The notes under the pieces: generated by a model | The model's input: only the letters and a program-made list of their open reading frames with translations | Databases searched by the model: none | Told to the model about the DNA's origin: nothing | Assembly (NCBI GenBank): GCA_020631735.1 | Contig: CM036209.1 | Span: 686,743 to 750,742, forward strand | Source: Saccharum officinarum | Taxonomy: Eukaryota; Streptophyta; Magnoliopsida; Poales; Poaceae | DNA length: 64,000 bases | Direction: 5' to 3' | Made by a program: the position numbers and the translations under genes | Part shown: piece after piece, positions 22,601 through 34,105 of the stretch | Layout: the number at the start of each line of letters is the position of its first letter | Numbering within the stretch: the stretch's first letter is position 1

Positions 22601-23348
22601 CCTCCCACCGTTCATTGCGACTATGCAGAACCTGAAAGCCCTGGTGCTGATCAACTACGGCACCAGCAGCGCAGCCCTTGACAACCTATCAGCCTTCACC
22701 ACGCTCAACGGCCTGAGGAGTCTCTGGCTGGAGAAGATCAGGCTCCCACCACTACCAAAGACCACCATCCCGCTGAAGAACCTGCACAAGATCTCGCTCG
22801 TCCTCTGCGAGCTGAACAGCAGCCTAAGAGGATCAACTATGGACCTGTCGATGACATTTCCGCGCCTCTCCAACCTCACAATCGACCACTGCATAGACCT
22901 GAAGGAGCTGCCATCAAGTATCTGCGAGATCAGCTCCCTGGAGACCATCTCCATCTCGAACTGCCACGACCTCACCGAGCTGCCGTACGAGCTGGGCAAG
23001 CTGCACTGCCTGAGCATCCTCCGGGTGTACGCCTGCCCGGCGCTGTGGCGGCTCCCGGCGTCGGTGTGCAGCTTGAAGAGGCTCAAGTACCTCGACATCT
23101 CGCAGTGCATCAACCTGACCGACCTCCCGGAGGAGCTCGGCCACCTGACGAGCCTGGAGAAGATCGACATGCGGGAGTGCTCCCGCCTGAGGAGCCTCCC
23201 GCGGTCGTCGTCCTCGCTCAAGTCCCTCGGCCACGTCGTGTGCGACGAGGAGACGGCGCTGCTGTGGAGGGAGGCCGAGCAGGTCATCCCTGACCTCCGG
23301 GTGCAGGTGGCCGAAGAGTGCTACAACCTGGACTGGCTAGCGGACTGA
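19662..23348 (+). CDS. ADR1: ADR1-type helper NLR (RPW8/CCR-NB-ARC-LRR)
   Basis: Helper immune receptor that in the characterised family acts with EDS1-PAD4 downstream of sensor NLRs and forms a membrane-associated resistosome. The exons are 19662-20514, 21348-22098, 22194-22405 and 22516-23348, all with GT-AG borders. Phases agree and the total is 2649 nt, giving 882 aa. Residues 1-150 are the CC-R (RPW8-like) region. A Pro/Met-rich linker (about 150-235) carries imperfect repeats of AAVPMEAPL. The NB-ARC has P-loop GMGGSGKTT (264-272), kinase-2 VILDDVW (342-348), CKTLVVSR (363-370) and GLPLAL (423-428). The MHD position reads QHD (552-554), which I recall as the normal form in ADR1 proteins. 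Leucine-rich repeats run from about 600 to the end. Exon 1 is strongly GC-rich, as in many grass genes. The frame is intact. The start was chosen because the CC-R domain begins at this ATG. Monocots are thought to have ADR1 but not NRG1, which supports the call. Confidence 0.93.
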
Positions 23349-23927
23349 TGTCACGTTCTGGATGCTACTATGGCTTCCAAACTGACCGTGTACATAATAT
23401 GATGATGTTTATATTTTGCCTCCCCCCTGTGTAGTGCAGGGAGAGTCATCATCAATCCACTGGCCAATTTTGACATGTTCAGTCAGTGTTCATGCATCCA
23501 CCCTTGAGTCTTGACTCTTCCGTGGCAAAGTTTCAACTCCTTGTTCCAAAATACAAATGCACTAACAAAATAACCACAGAAAATGGCAGTATAGTATTCT
23601 ATTCTCTTGGCACAAAACACAACTATATAAATGGGCTAAAGATATAACGCGATGAGCAGCATTTCTATTTTTCAGTTTGAGCAAAGAGAGACCAAACAAG
23701 CAGCGGTTCTCAAAATGTACAACATAAAGTTCTACATGCTACACAATAGACAGCAGTACAGTAGGGATCAACGGTTAGAATCAGTGATGGCGTCAAAACG
23801 GTCACCATGCCACAGCTTGAACATTGGAACATAGATCACTTCTTAAGCTTGAGCTGTTCCATTCGGAGCATCAGCAAATCTCGACAGACTGATTTACAAG
23901 GAGGACGGCCAGCAATCATTGGCATGA

Positions 23928-26105
23928 TTACATGGCATACACTATCTCTCCACTGCTCTCGAGGTCCAGGTCCAGGTCCGAGTCCAGGTCCATGTCGTCG
24001 TCAAAGTCATCAAGGTCGTCGCACAACAACTGGGTCGTTCCGTGGGCACCATCAGCTGGTACTGTTGCCTCAGCCAGTATCTGCATGATGCCATTCATGT
24101 TCTGCATCGGCTGGTCCGGCTCCTCGTAGTTCACCGTGCCATCACCCACGAGGTCAGCTGGGAGGTTCTTGACGAACCAAGGATGGCTCTTTATCTCAGG
24201 CATCGTGATCCTCTGCAAAGATCATGCAACATATGTTATGCCACATCGATCTGAAGTTCTGAACAATCAATGCAAGTGACTGACGATGCAGAGGGGATAA
24301 GTATTTCGCAGCTAACATCTGCTGGGTTGGCAACAAAAATCCTTGATATCAGGTCTCGGCATTCTGGAGATACATGGACGTAGTCAGGAACCGCGTACTG
24401 AACACCCAGTATTTTCTGCGAATTGGCATCAGCATTTAGATGGCTGGATGGATATGACTGCAGCAACTAGGAGTAGAACTGGAATATATGGTTGGGAAAC
24501 AAAAAGGGGAACCTGAATTGTCTTTTTGAAATTCTTAGGGTCTTCAGGATCCTCGAAAGGATACCCGCCAACCAGCATCACGTAGAGGGTCACACCGCAT
24601 GACCAGACATCGGCAATCTCCATCCAATGACAAATTATTAGCGATCGAGCATTTCAGATTCAGACGCTAGTTTTTGTAAGAAAAGAGCAGACACTTCTCG
24701 TGCCATCAAAAGACTGATAACAAAATGCAGCAGCGGGCAGCAGACAGCAGCAGCGTATGTCGGGGAGCAACTTAGAGGACCAAGGGGATGGATAATACCT
24801 TGCCGTCATACTCCTTGTTCAGCAAAACTTCAGGAGCAATGTATGCTGGAGTTCCCACAGTGGACTTTGGTTGGGAGTGAAGAACAGATGACTGTAGACA
24901 TCAGAGGACAACATTGCAGGAAGGAAATGAGGCAATTATATACGACACTGAAGAGCATTCAACACAAGTAATCTTTCTTTTCTGACAGTTAGCAAACTAT
25001 ACTACAGCAGCCTGGTAAGTAACAACATTGTGTTGTGCATGATCCGTACGCAGGCCAAAACAGTAATCATCAGGCACGGTACAAGTAAGCACTGCGTAGT
25101 GTAACAGAACAAACTGAGCTAAGTATTAGTACCTTTGAATAACCGAAGTCACATATCTTGAGGCGAGGCGCGGTGCTTCCATCCAGCAGAGTGTTCTCGA
25201 GCTTCAAATCACGGTGGCATACTTGCTTGACCACACCACAAATCATGAAACGGAGCAATATTAGCCATGCAATGCACACAAAAGTAGAAACTGAACAGAG
25301 GAAAAGGAGACCGGGTAGTAATCTGGGGAGAAATGGAGAAGTCCTGTCCTACCATGGAGTGGCAGTAGCTAACCCCGGAAATCAGCTGCTTGAAGAAGAA
25401 GCGTGCCTGAACAATGAACATACACAAGAGTTCAGAGTCAGCATCCACACTACACTACACTACACAGGAGCATGCGAAAAATTGCCACGGCAGATGTTGC
25501 AGACGAGCAGTCAGATCAACAGGGAGGGAGGCACCTCGTCCTCGCTGAACCGGCCGGCATTGCAGATGCGGTTGAAGAGCTCCCCGCCCGAGGCGTACTC
25601 CATGACGATCGCGAGGTGAGTCTTGGTCAGGATGACCTGAAGTGTAGAATCACAAGCAGGGAAGCAACAAGAATGTTTCAGAAGTTGGAGTCGTTCAGCT
25701 TGGCCTGGAAAGAAGAGGGCGAGCGATGGCCGCCTGCCTCTGCCTCACCTCCTTGAAGCGGATGATGTTGGGGTGGCGCAGCGAGCGGTGGTTGATGATC
25801 TCCCGCTGCACGTTCTCGTCGATCTGCAACGCCAAAGCCAGCACCGCACGCCACATGAGCACGAGCACGAGTCGACGGCCTGTCGGCTTTGCACTTTGCA
25901 AAGGAGGAAGGGGGAAGCGTACCTTGTCGCCGCGGTCGATGTACTTGACGGCGACGAGGTCGCCGGTGGCGCGGTTGCGCATGAGGCGCGCGACGCCGAA
26001 GTTGCCGGACCCGATGTCCCGCACGGGCTCGTACCGGTCCCCGTCGTGCATTATCGGCATCTCCATCCCCACCGCGGACCCCGCCGCTGCCGGCGTCCTC
26101 GCCAT
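23928..26105 (-). CDS. SnRK2 subclass III protein kinase (SAPK8/9/10-like)
   Basis: Ser/Thr kinase of the ABA core pathway. Its close relatives are held off by clade A PP2Cs and, when released, phosphorylate bZIP factors and ion channels. The exons (minus) are 25923-26105, 25749-25823, 25535-25636, 25353-25406, 25133-25225, 24799-24891, 24513-24617, 24317-24415 and 23928-24212. They give 362 aa, the usual SnRK2 length. The glycine loop is GSGNFG (32-37), the catalytic Lys is K54, HRDLKLEN has D144 and DFG is 164-166. The activation loop has S179 in KSTVGTPAY, equivalent to the activating Ser of OST1. Domain I (EEPDQPMQ..., near 299-320) and the Asp-rich domain II with the SSGEIVYAM end mark subclass III, the ABA-responsive group that binds PP2C. 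The nine-exon layout is typical. The sequence does not separate SAPK8, SAPK9 and SAPK10. It is tail-to-tail with the ADR1 gene. Confidence 0.93.
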
Positions 26106-26339
26106 CTTCCCCCGCCCCTGCACCTCCTCCTCCGCCGCCGCCACCGATCCGACCCAGAGGCACGAACGGACCTCCCGTCCCGCAGCCCTCCCTCTCCACT
26201 GCCGATGCCGATCCAAGCGCCCTCCTCCTTCCTTCCTGCTCTGCTTCCTCCTCTGTCTCCTCGATCTCGCTCTCGCTCTTCGCTTGTTTTTTTTTCTTCC
26301 TCCTTTTTTAAAGAAAATATCTCTCGCTTTCTTTAAAAT

Positions 26340-28036
26340 AATAAGACTACCCGCACTTACCTCTATATTCATCCTCTATACGTCCTAGTCAGCAAGATTC
26401 TCTCCTCTATACTCAATTCTCCCGCACCCATCCATCCTCTATATCATCCTCTATCCACTCTATCCACTGTGGGACTCACTTATCACTTTATCTAAATATA
26501 TCCATGTGTGATCTAGTTTTGAAAGATTTATTGAGACGAATTTAATGGTGCAATCGAAATTTAATTTGGATTTTGGCTTGTGAGTTATAGCGTTTTTTCC
26601 TTTGTTTAGCTAGTGGGGTCGTCACTATAGAGTATAGAGTAAGTATTGTACCACTCTAAATATAGAGTGAAAAAATGATAAAGTATCATTTTACCCAGTA
26701 CAATAGTTTTTACTTTATATTCCTAAAGCTTTAGAGTATCTTTTAAATGCGCTCACGCGAATAGTCCACTGCGGAAAGAACGTTATCCGCTTGCTTCCAC
26801 CAACACCCACCCACTATTTCCCCACGCCCACTGACCAGCGGGCTCCACCACTCCGGACCCACACGTCATGCTCCGGTTCTCAATAGGGACGGCGGTTCGG
26901 ACAACCTGGATGCGTGCCCCACAGGCAAACCGCGGCAGCAACTGCTACGTGGGCCCGTAGGCGTGGGAAGAGATGGGCCCACGTGTCGGTGGCTTGCTGC
27001 CTGAGGAGCGGATGCGGTGGAAAAAGAGCGCGCAAATATCTGGCTGTGGCACAAGTCAGCGCGGTGTGGGGCCGGGCGCCGAACCGATGTGACGTGCTGG
27101 CCGTTACGCCTGGGGATTGATCGGACGGTGGAGGAGGGTTGACAGGCGTGCGGCCGTCGCTGAGGACGGCACGGATCCGTCCGGTGGCTGGCCGCCTGTA
27201 ATTTCCGTAATGGCTTGCCTAAGGAAAATTCAGTAATTTACAGTCTTTATTTATTAGTCTACCGCCTGTTAAACCAATAGCATGAATTTTTTTCTAGAGT
27301 CGAGAAAGAGTATCTGCGTAGGTACTTATGTTGCGTGAGCGAGTCTAATTCCATGTGTCAACCTTATCTCGATCAGCAACATTTATTTCATGCGTTATAC
27401 AACCTCGCACCTAGAATGGAGTAGGTTGTCTAAAGGTTGCTTATTTGAATGGGCAAGCGTCGTCGTCATATGTTGTTTTGCGTGTCACATGCACAACGTG
27501 CCTCTAACGGAAGTCAAAAAGAGATGCCACTAGCGTAGGCATCCATGATCTACAGATATGCCCATCGTTAGCTAGTATAGATGATCTTAGTAACGTATAT
27601 AAATTGGCATCATTACACGGCTGGAAGAAACTGTTAGATTAGGATAGCAGTTTTTTTATGGCTATAACATAGTACATTTTGATGAAAACCGCAAGTACTC
27701 CTTTTTGCATAATTCATGGTAGTGCTAGAAGTCAAGTCGTAAAATAGGAATGACTTTGCTTTTGTTGCGGGATTCTGCCAACAAATCTTGTGAGCAAGTC
27801 TATTATGTATCCAACTTTATAGCTGGATTGGACGTCAAAGGTTGCCTCTTTGGAGTGGCAATTGTTGTCGTATATTTTCTAGATATCATGCATGTAATGC
27901 GCCTCATATAAAATCCAAAATATAGATGGCACTAATGTATACATTTGAAAATGTGCACTAACCCGATGTTTAGTTGGCTATAGATAATCTCAACAACATA
28001 AGCTAGTACCACTATATCTAGAAAGATGCCAGACTA
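26340..28036. other. Intergenic sequence, no supported gene
   Basis: From 26340 to 26760 it is AT-rich with many 'cctctat' and 'tatagagt' repeats and could be a decayed MITE, though I found no clear termini. From 26760 to 27230 it is GC-rich with a G-box-like 'cccacgtgtc'. The short ORFs there have no recognisable product. From 27420 onward a degenerate direct repeat is present and listed separately. Confidence 0.6.
27428..28005 (+). repeat. Degenerate direct duplication (two arms of about 170-190 bp)
   Basis: The segment at about 27433-27615 (ggttgcttatttgaatgg..., cgtcgtcatatgttg, gcctctaacgg, agatgccactagcgta, gttagctagtatagatgatct) aligns in order with about 27839-28003 (ggttgcctctttggagtgg..., tgttgtcgtatatt, gcgcctcatat, agatggcactaatgta, gttggctatagataatct). 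The arms are clearly related but diverged, with about 220 bp between them. I do not recognise the unit. Confidence 0.5.
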
Positions 28037-31000
28037 TGTAACAGAACCGACCAATTATACGAGATTAAGTAAGAAAATCATCCACCGAGCAGGCGATTTA
28101 GCAAACTTAAGCCCGTATAACCCGGTAGTCCGTGAAATCACGACGGATTTCAAACCAACTTGCATACCAGCCAAGATCGTAATAAGTTCAGTGGTCACCA
28201 TCACAAGTTACATAAAAATTTGCGTCACAAATACATCGGAGTTTAAACATAGTTATTACAAACCAGTTCGAATGAAAGTAGCGGAAGCATTTAGTTCAAC
28301 TCACACACGCACACAGAGTTCAAAATACAGTGTCAGCTCAGGATCATCTTCCAACAAAAGCATCAGACGAGATGTAGTGAATGACCATTGCCCATGGTCC
28401 TAAGCTTCTCCCATCGCAGGATAAAGGCAGTTGATACAGTAGCCGTAATACATCTGCCCATCTGCAACAAGTGAGAACAAAGCCCTGAGTACTAGAAGGT
28501 ACTCAGCTAGACTTACCCGACAGAACCAAAATAAAAGACAACAAGGAATCATGATAGGCTTTCTAGTGGGGTAGCTGACTCATTTGTAAAAAGATATTTT
28601 TAGTATTTAAAGAATCTTTCCAAAGCTTTGCATCAAGTTAAATCTTTATTAACCTGCCAACTACATTTGCATCTGTACTAGAGTAACATGTAATTAACGG
28701 TAATGATAACCAATGATCCTTTAACAACTTTCCTCATGTCATATTTCATATAGCTGTCCAAGTGTTCCATCAATATTACTACGATGAAGTAGCTCAAGTC
28801 AAGTGCCCACTATCCAATGAACGATGGCGATTCGAATCGATTATTAACCAGCTGGTAATTTATTCCTCACACAAACCTCACTCACCCGCTAAAGTGAGGT
28901 GTTGGTCACCGAGTCAACCATTCAGGTAAAGTCGCGAGCGTGCCAGGAACCACATGTACCCGGGGGCCGCCCGACTGCTCTTTGGCCTTATCATCGCGCC
29001 CCCGTATCCTGCCACTACTGCTCCGATACAGTGCGTTGCGGGCAATCCACTCGGCCCGAATAATCTCCCAGCTTCGCGGTCGAAAGGTACATTATTCGGC
29101 AGCTAAATGTAAGGCATGCGTTCAACATGACTTGAGGCCAACAACGGTCGGTCCTTAATCGACACAGACGGAAAACACTACAATCCGAAACCCTGCAAGT
29201 TTTCGCCCGGTCTCAATTTTATATTAACACTTAGTTATTCTCAGATGACATACTTTCTCAAGCAGATCCAGGTAACCACCTATAGCTCGCAGGTGACAGG
29301 AAATCACCCGACTTCTACCGGTCTAAGCAAGTTAAGCAATTACTTGACTGCGAATGACAAGGTGACAAGGATAGGATAGAACAGAGTAAACAAGGTATAA
29401 TGCAGCAACGGTTGCACACAACTCCTAAATATAATGCAGCAGTTAAAGTAAAGAATTAATAAAATATTTGCAAACCGGGGGAGAAAATGCTCCAGGGCTT
29501 GCCTCTCTCGAAAGAGCTCGGACGGTGGTCTGGGCACTCGGAAAGATCCTCACCGACCTCCTCATCGGCTTCGGGCACTTCCTGCTCCTCGAGCTGCTCT
29601 TCCGGCTCTTCGGGAACTGCTGCCGGCGTTACTTCCTGCGATCCTGTATGATGCAATCGTATAAGTGCCTATGCCTAGATGCAATGCAGAAATGACATGT
29701 AATGGTCATGATGAATGAAAGGTAGATAAATAGGTTCACTTTATTTCATAAAGTAGGAATACATTTCTTCTACAAGGTAGTCAACATCATCCCAGACTAT
29801 ACAGACTACAAGCACATGTCATCTACTGCATTCTCTTCTACCACTACCATGCTAAGTCAGCACATTTTATTAAATGCTTCAAAGATACACCAAAGCAACT
29901 CCTATTAACTAGTCATGCATTAACAAGGTTAAATAAAACCCTAATTGCAACTAGGTTTGAACAGTAACACCTATTTTAGTAGCACAAAAAAATCTGAGAA
30001 AATTACAGTAGCTTTCTATCATCTAATCTAGCATGCCACAAAATTCTCATTACATTTGGATTACTAGAATTGCCTACACAAAAATAACAAGCTAGGGCCT
30101 AAAAATGAGCATAGAAATACTTTATACTGTGAAAAGTATCAAACAACAAATTTAACATTTTTCCTACATTCTACACAATAAACAATCACCATAGAAAAAT
30201 TATTACATGCATGTTTTATTCATATTTTTCTCTCTAGCAAAAAATAACAATTATCAACAATATTAAACACTAGTACTACAACTCAAGATTTTTCCACAGA
30301 ACATGAATGGCATATATTTTTCCTAGCAAGTACATCACAAAAAAAACTATAGAAAGTGGAACCATATTTTTCTGAGCTTTCTGTGATTTACTACAAATTT
30401 AACAAGAAAACAGCAATTTCATTGATTAAATAAAAACTCTACTGAAAAGTATTTTAAACTTGATATGCAATATTTTTAAACTGTAGATCTACTCATGAGA
30501 AACACTACAAAATTTGTTTCACCATTTTGGAGCTATAAATCTTGAGTTATAAAATTTTAAAGCCTTAAAACAAAACTGGAAATTCATTTTCTAAATCATT
30601 TCGAAAATTCGACCGCTGAAACGCTGGGTGCACCCGGTGCAGTGCACACGCGAGCGCGAAAGGAGGCTGACAGGTGGGCCCGTGACCCCACATGTCAGCC
30701 GCACAGAGGAGAGGGAGACGCTGGCTGCACGATTCTCGCCACCGGTGAGCTCGCCGGTGGTGAGGTCACCACCAGCAGCTTCCCTGCAGAGAGGCGAAAC
30801 CAATGGTGCCTAGCATGTGGCCAGACGAGCTCGGCATTGAGCTCGCCGGCGCGCATGGCGGGCGGCGGTGCGCGGTCGCTGGTGGCCGGCCGGTGCAGGC
30901 CACGGTGGTGACCGATGAGGCGCGCATGAGATCCGCGAGGTGGAGGCGGTCGTGACAAGAGAAAAATGGAGGGAGAAGAACGACGGAGGAGCTCCGGCCA

Positions 31001-31327
31001 CGAGAGCCGGCCAACGGCGGCCATGGCGGCAGCGGAGGAGGAGCGCGGCCAAATTGGCCCTTACCTGAGCACGAGCCGTGGAAGGCGGTTGCGTCTGGGA
31101 AAGCCGAAGGCGAGGCGGAGCCGGGGGTGTGGCGAATCGAAGAGAGGTGGAGCAGCAAGGGCGGAACGGCGGCGGCGATGGCACGGCGGCTGTCACGGCG
31201 AGCTGAGCTGCGGGAGGCGAACGCGAGCAGGTGGGGAGCGAAAATGGCGAGGATGGCGAGAGCAGCGCTCGGGCCGGCTGTTTTGGAGGCGTGGCGCAGC
31301 CGTGGGGCCACTGCGGCCACGCGTCGG
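28037..31327 (-). mobile_element. Element D: truncated LTR of a Tekay-like gypsy family
   Basis: On the minus strand this ends GGTCGGTTCTGTTACA at 28037, matching the 3' end of element B's 5' LTR (ggtcggttctgttaca, 46269-46284). It has the same zone order as LTRs A and B: a GC-rich block (about 30600-31327), AT-rich DNA, an acidic exon-like segment (29503-29643), then a GC-balanced 3' part. No primer-binding site or internal region follows the CA end, so it is a 3' LTR or a solo LTR. The LTR start is missing, because at 31327/31328 the sequence passes abruptly into a large palindrome. ORFs in the GC-rich part overlap on both strands and are not called. Confidence 0.7.
29503..29643 (-). other. 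Exon-like acidic coding segment in LTR D
   Basis: It is bordered upstream by CATCATACAG| (acceptor-like) and downstream by GAGAG|GCAAGC (GC-donor-like), and its length of 141 nt is a multiple of three. It encodes GSQEVTPAAVPEEPEEQLEE..., ending CPDHRPSSFER. The block CPDHRPS(S/T)F is shared with LTR B (44624-44779, 56065-56220). Expression is not shown. Confidence 0.45.
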
Positions 31328-33413
31328 TGAAAGGTCCTTGTTTGGTTTTGGTAATTGAGTGACAACTTAGGTGGACTAATATGTGGTTATGTGAGATACA
31401 CAGGAGATTAGTCCACAGGTGATGGTGTCATGAAGGAGTCTATTGCAAATGAGACATGACATGAAGTCATGTGACCAAGGTGGAGAAGATCAAGATAAGA
31501 CTTGGCTTGATGGACCGGTTGCTAGGGTGAAGGGCAAGTTGTGTGATGGCTTGGCGCTGAAGGACCGAGGCAATGGTGAAGAGCAAGTGAGGTCAAGATC
31601 GATGAACCAATACGGTCACGTAATGATATAAGTGGATCATATCATTTGTGATATGGTTGGTGCATGTGTTGCATCAACGTCGGAGGAGATGAAGTGGAAT
31701 GCGCAAGGCAAAGGTATAACCTAGGGCATTTCCATTTCACCGGTCATAGGTGTGTAGAGAAGTTGATGACCGGGTTTTGGATAGATGGTCGTACTATTAA
31801 GAGAGGCAAACTTGTTTTGCATATTGGTCATCTAGTGCCACTTGAGCGATCTAACTTTGCATACGTGTTAGGATCGAGTGGCGAGGCAAGTTGAGTGCCT
31901 AACTTCTTCGAGAAAATAATTATAAAAATGCTAACACACATGCACATGGTGTTTTACACATGGTGGTGTTGGCACATTTGCAAAGGAGAAGGTGTTAGAG
32001 TTTGTGTTGATCAACTTAGAGAAGAGAGAAAGGTTTTTCGGTATTCTCCGGACACTAGGATGGCTCTTGGAGTGGATACTGCTTTGATCCATTGTTAATT
32101 AGATCAAGTGCTTTAGTGGGTTGTGTAGCCCTCTGAGTAAGCTTTCCAAAATGTTCAAGATCATCGAAATCAGAGTTCAGAGCTAAGAGATATCGCCGTT
32201 TTATCGAAGAGTGGTCTGTGACCGGACTCGTGACCGGACGCGTCCAGTCAGCACCTGCGCGTCCGGTCAGCGCGTCCGGTCAGTGTTTTTTGTGGGCGAA
32301 AGTGACCGGACGCTGCAGCGAGTCCGGTCAGTGATGACCGGACGCGCAGGTCGCAGCGAAACAGCGAACAGAGAGGTTCCAGTAAGCTCCCGAATCGACC
32401 GGACGCGTCCGGTCATCACTGACCAGACTCGCTGCAGCGTCCGGTCACTTTCGCCATGAAAAACTGACCGGACGCGCTGACCGGACGCGCAGGTGCTGAC
32501 CGGACGCATCCGGTCACGAGTCCGGTCACAGACCACTCTTCGGTAAAACGGCGATATCTCTTAGCTCCGAACTCCGATTTCGATGATCTTAGACATTTTG
32601 GAAAGCTTACTCAGAGGGCTACACAACCCACTAAAGCACTTGATCCAATTCACAATGGATCAAAGCAGTATTCTACTCCAAGAGCCATCCTAGTGTCCGG
32701 AGAATACCGAAAAACCTTTCTCTCTTCTCCAAGTTGATCAACACAAACTCTAACACATTCTCCTTTACAAATGTGCCAACACCACCATGTGTAAAACACC
32801 ATGTGCATGTGTGTTAGCATTTTTACAATTATTTTCTCGAAGAAGTTAGGCACTCAACTTGCCTCGCCACTCGATCCTAACACGTATGCAAAGTTAGATC
32901 GCTCAAGTGGCACTAGATGACCAATATGCAAACAAGTTTGCCTCTCTTAATAGTACGACCATCTATCCTAAACCTGGTCATCAACTTCTCTACACACCTA
33001 TGACCAGTAAAATGGAAATGCCCTAGGTTATACCTTTGCCTTGCGCATTCCACTCCATCTCCTCCGACGTTGATGCAACACATGCACCAACCATATCACA
33101 AATGATATGATCCACTTCATATCATCACGTGACCGTATTGTTCATCGATCTTGACCTCACTTGCTCTTCACCGTTGCCTCGGTCCTTCGGCGCCAGCCAT
33201 CACACAACTTGCCCTTCACCCTAGCAACCGTCTATCAAGCCAAGCCTCATCTTGATCTTCTCCACCTTGGTCACATGACTCCATGTCATGTCTCATTTGC
33301 AATAGGCTCCTTCATGACACCATCACCTGTGGACTAATCTCCTGTGTATCTCATATAACATATTAGTCCACCTAAGTTGTCACTCATTACCAAATCCAAA
33401 TAAGGACCTTTCA
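31328..33413. repeat. Large palindrome (foldback), two arms of about 1 kb
   Basis: The left arm is about 31328-32345 and the right arm about 32405-33413, inverted, with a loop of roughly 60 bases. The arms begin tgaaaggtccttgtttgg and end in its inverse. By eye they are about 97% identical with scattered small indels. The inner part is dense in 'accggacgcgtccggtca' motifs, themselves palindromic. ORFs in the arms mirror each other and show no known domain. The class is not recognised: it could be a foldback transposon or a head-to-head duplication of a dispersed repeat. No target duplication is evident. Confidence 0.85.
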
Positions 33414-33498
33414 ATCTTCCCCTTTTTGGTAATTGATGCAACTCTACAAAGATATGGAAATTAAGTTCTATTGGACTTTATGCCACTTATCCAAATTT
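33414..33498. other. Unassigned flank before gap 2
   Basis: An 85-base stretch (cttcccctttttggtaattgat...) between the palindrome and the N gap. It does not match the visible part of LTR B that follows the gap, so a junction lies inside the gap. No gene is seen. Confidence 0.5.
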
Positions 33499-33598
33499 NN
33501 NNNNNNNNNNNNNNNNNNNNNNNNNNNNNNNNNNNNNNNNNNNNNNNNNNNNNNNNNNNNNNNNNNNNNNNNNNNNNNNNNNNNNNNNNNNNNNNNNN
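33499..33598. other. Assembly gap (100 N)
   Basis: Exactly 100 N, of unknown true length. By comparison with the 3' LTR of element B, roughly 350 bases of its 5' LTR start should lie here, together with its junction to the flanking DNA. Confidence 0.97.
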
Positions 33599-34105
33599 TA
33601 GAGAATTTCTTAAGGAACAAAAGTTCTAAATGGCCATCTCATGAAAATGATCAGAACATGCTCAAAAATGGCCTACAAGTCAGTATTAGAGACTGCTTTG
33701 GGACTTAGCAATTTTGGCTAAGTGTGAAGCTGAAAACCGTTTCACTGTACCTCAATTTGGCAACTTGTAACTCACAAACTAGGCCAAACCAGTCCTTGAG
33801 CCAATTGACAAAGTTGTTGTCCACACATAGCTCTACAACATTGTCAACATGACCATCACTAGTTCTAAATGGTTTAGGAGATATGGTGTCTAGAAAATCG
33901 GGTTCAGTCGGCTTAATGACTGAAACTACGTTTCAGTTTCAAGTGCACTACTTCGGAGCCCTGTAGTTTCAAAACCAGGCCGAACCAGTTCAAACTCCAA
34001 TTGGCAAACTTGTAGCCCTCATGTAGCTCCATAATTTTGGTATTGTCATCTTCTGCTAACTCGAGATGGATTAGGAGATAATCTGCATCAACCTTGCTCT
34101 GTCAG
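33599..34105 (+). repeat. 5' LTR of element B, first part
   Basis: It aligns with about 53092-53602 of the 3' LTR (agagaattt..., ctcatgaaaatgatcagaac, gctgaaaaccgtttcactg). It ends in gtcag at 34101-34105, the target site used by element C. Confidence 0.9.

Noticed and set aside
29456..29656. Conserved peptide ending GKPRC as a protein motif across the LTRs
   Set aside because: The shared nucleotides AG|GCAAG(C/T) are better explained as a GC-type splice donor. After it the reading frames diverge or stop.
32211..32536. Mirror ORFs in the centre of the palindrome
   Set aside because: They read the same short repeated motif on opposite strands, as expected from an inverted repeat, with no protein-like composition.
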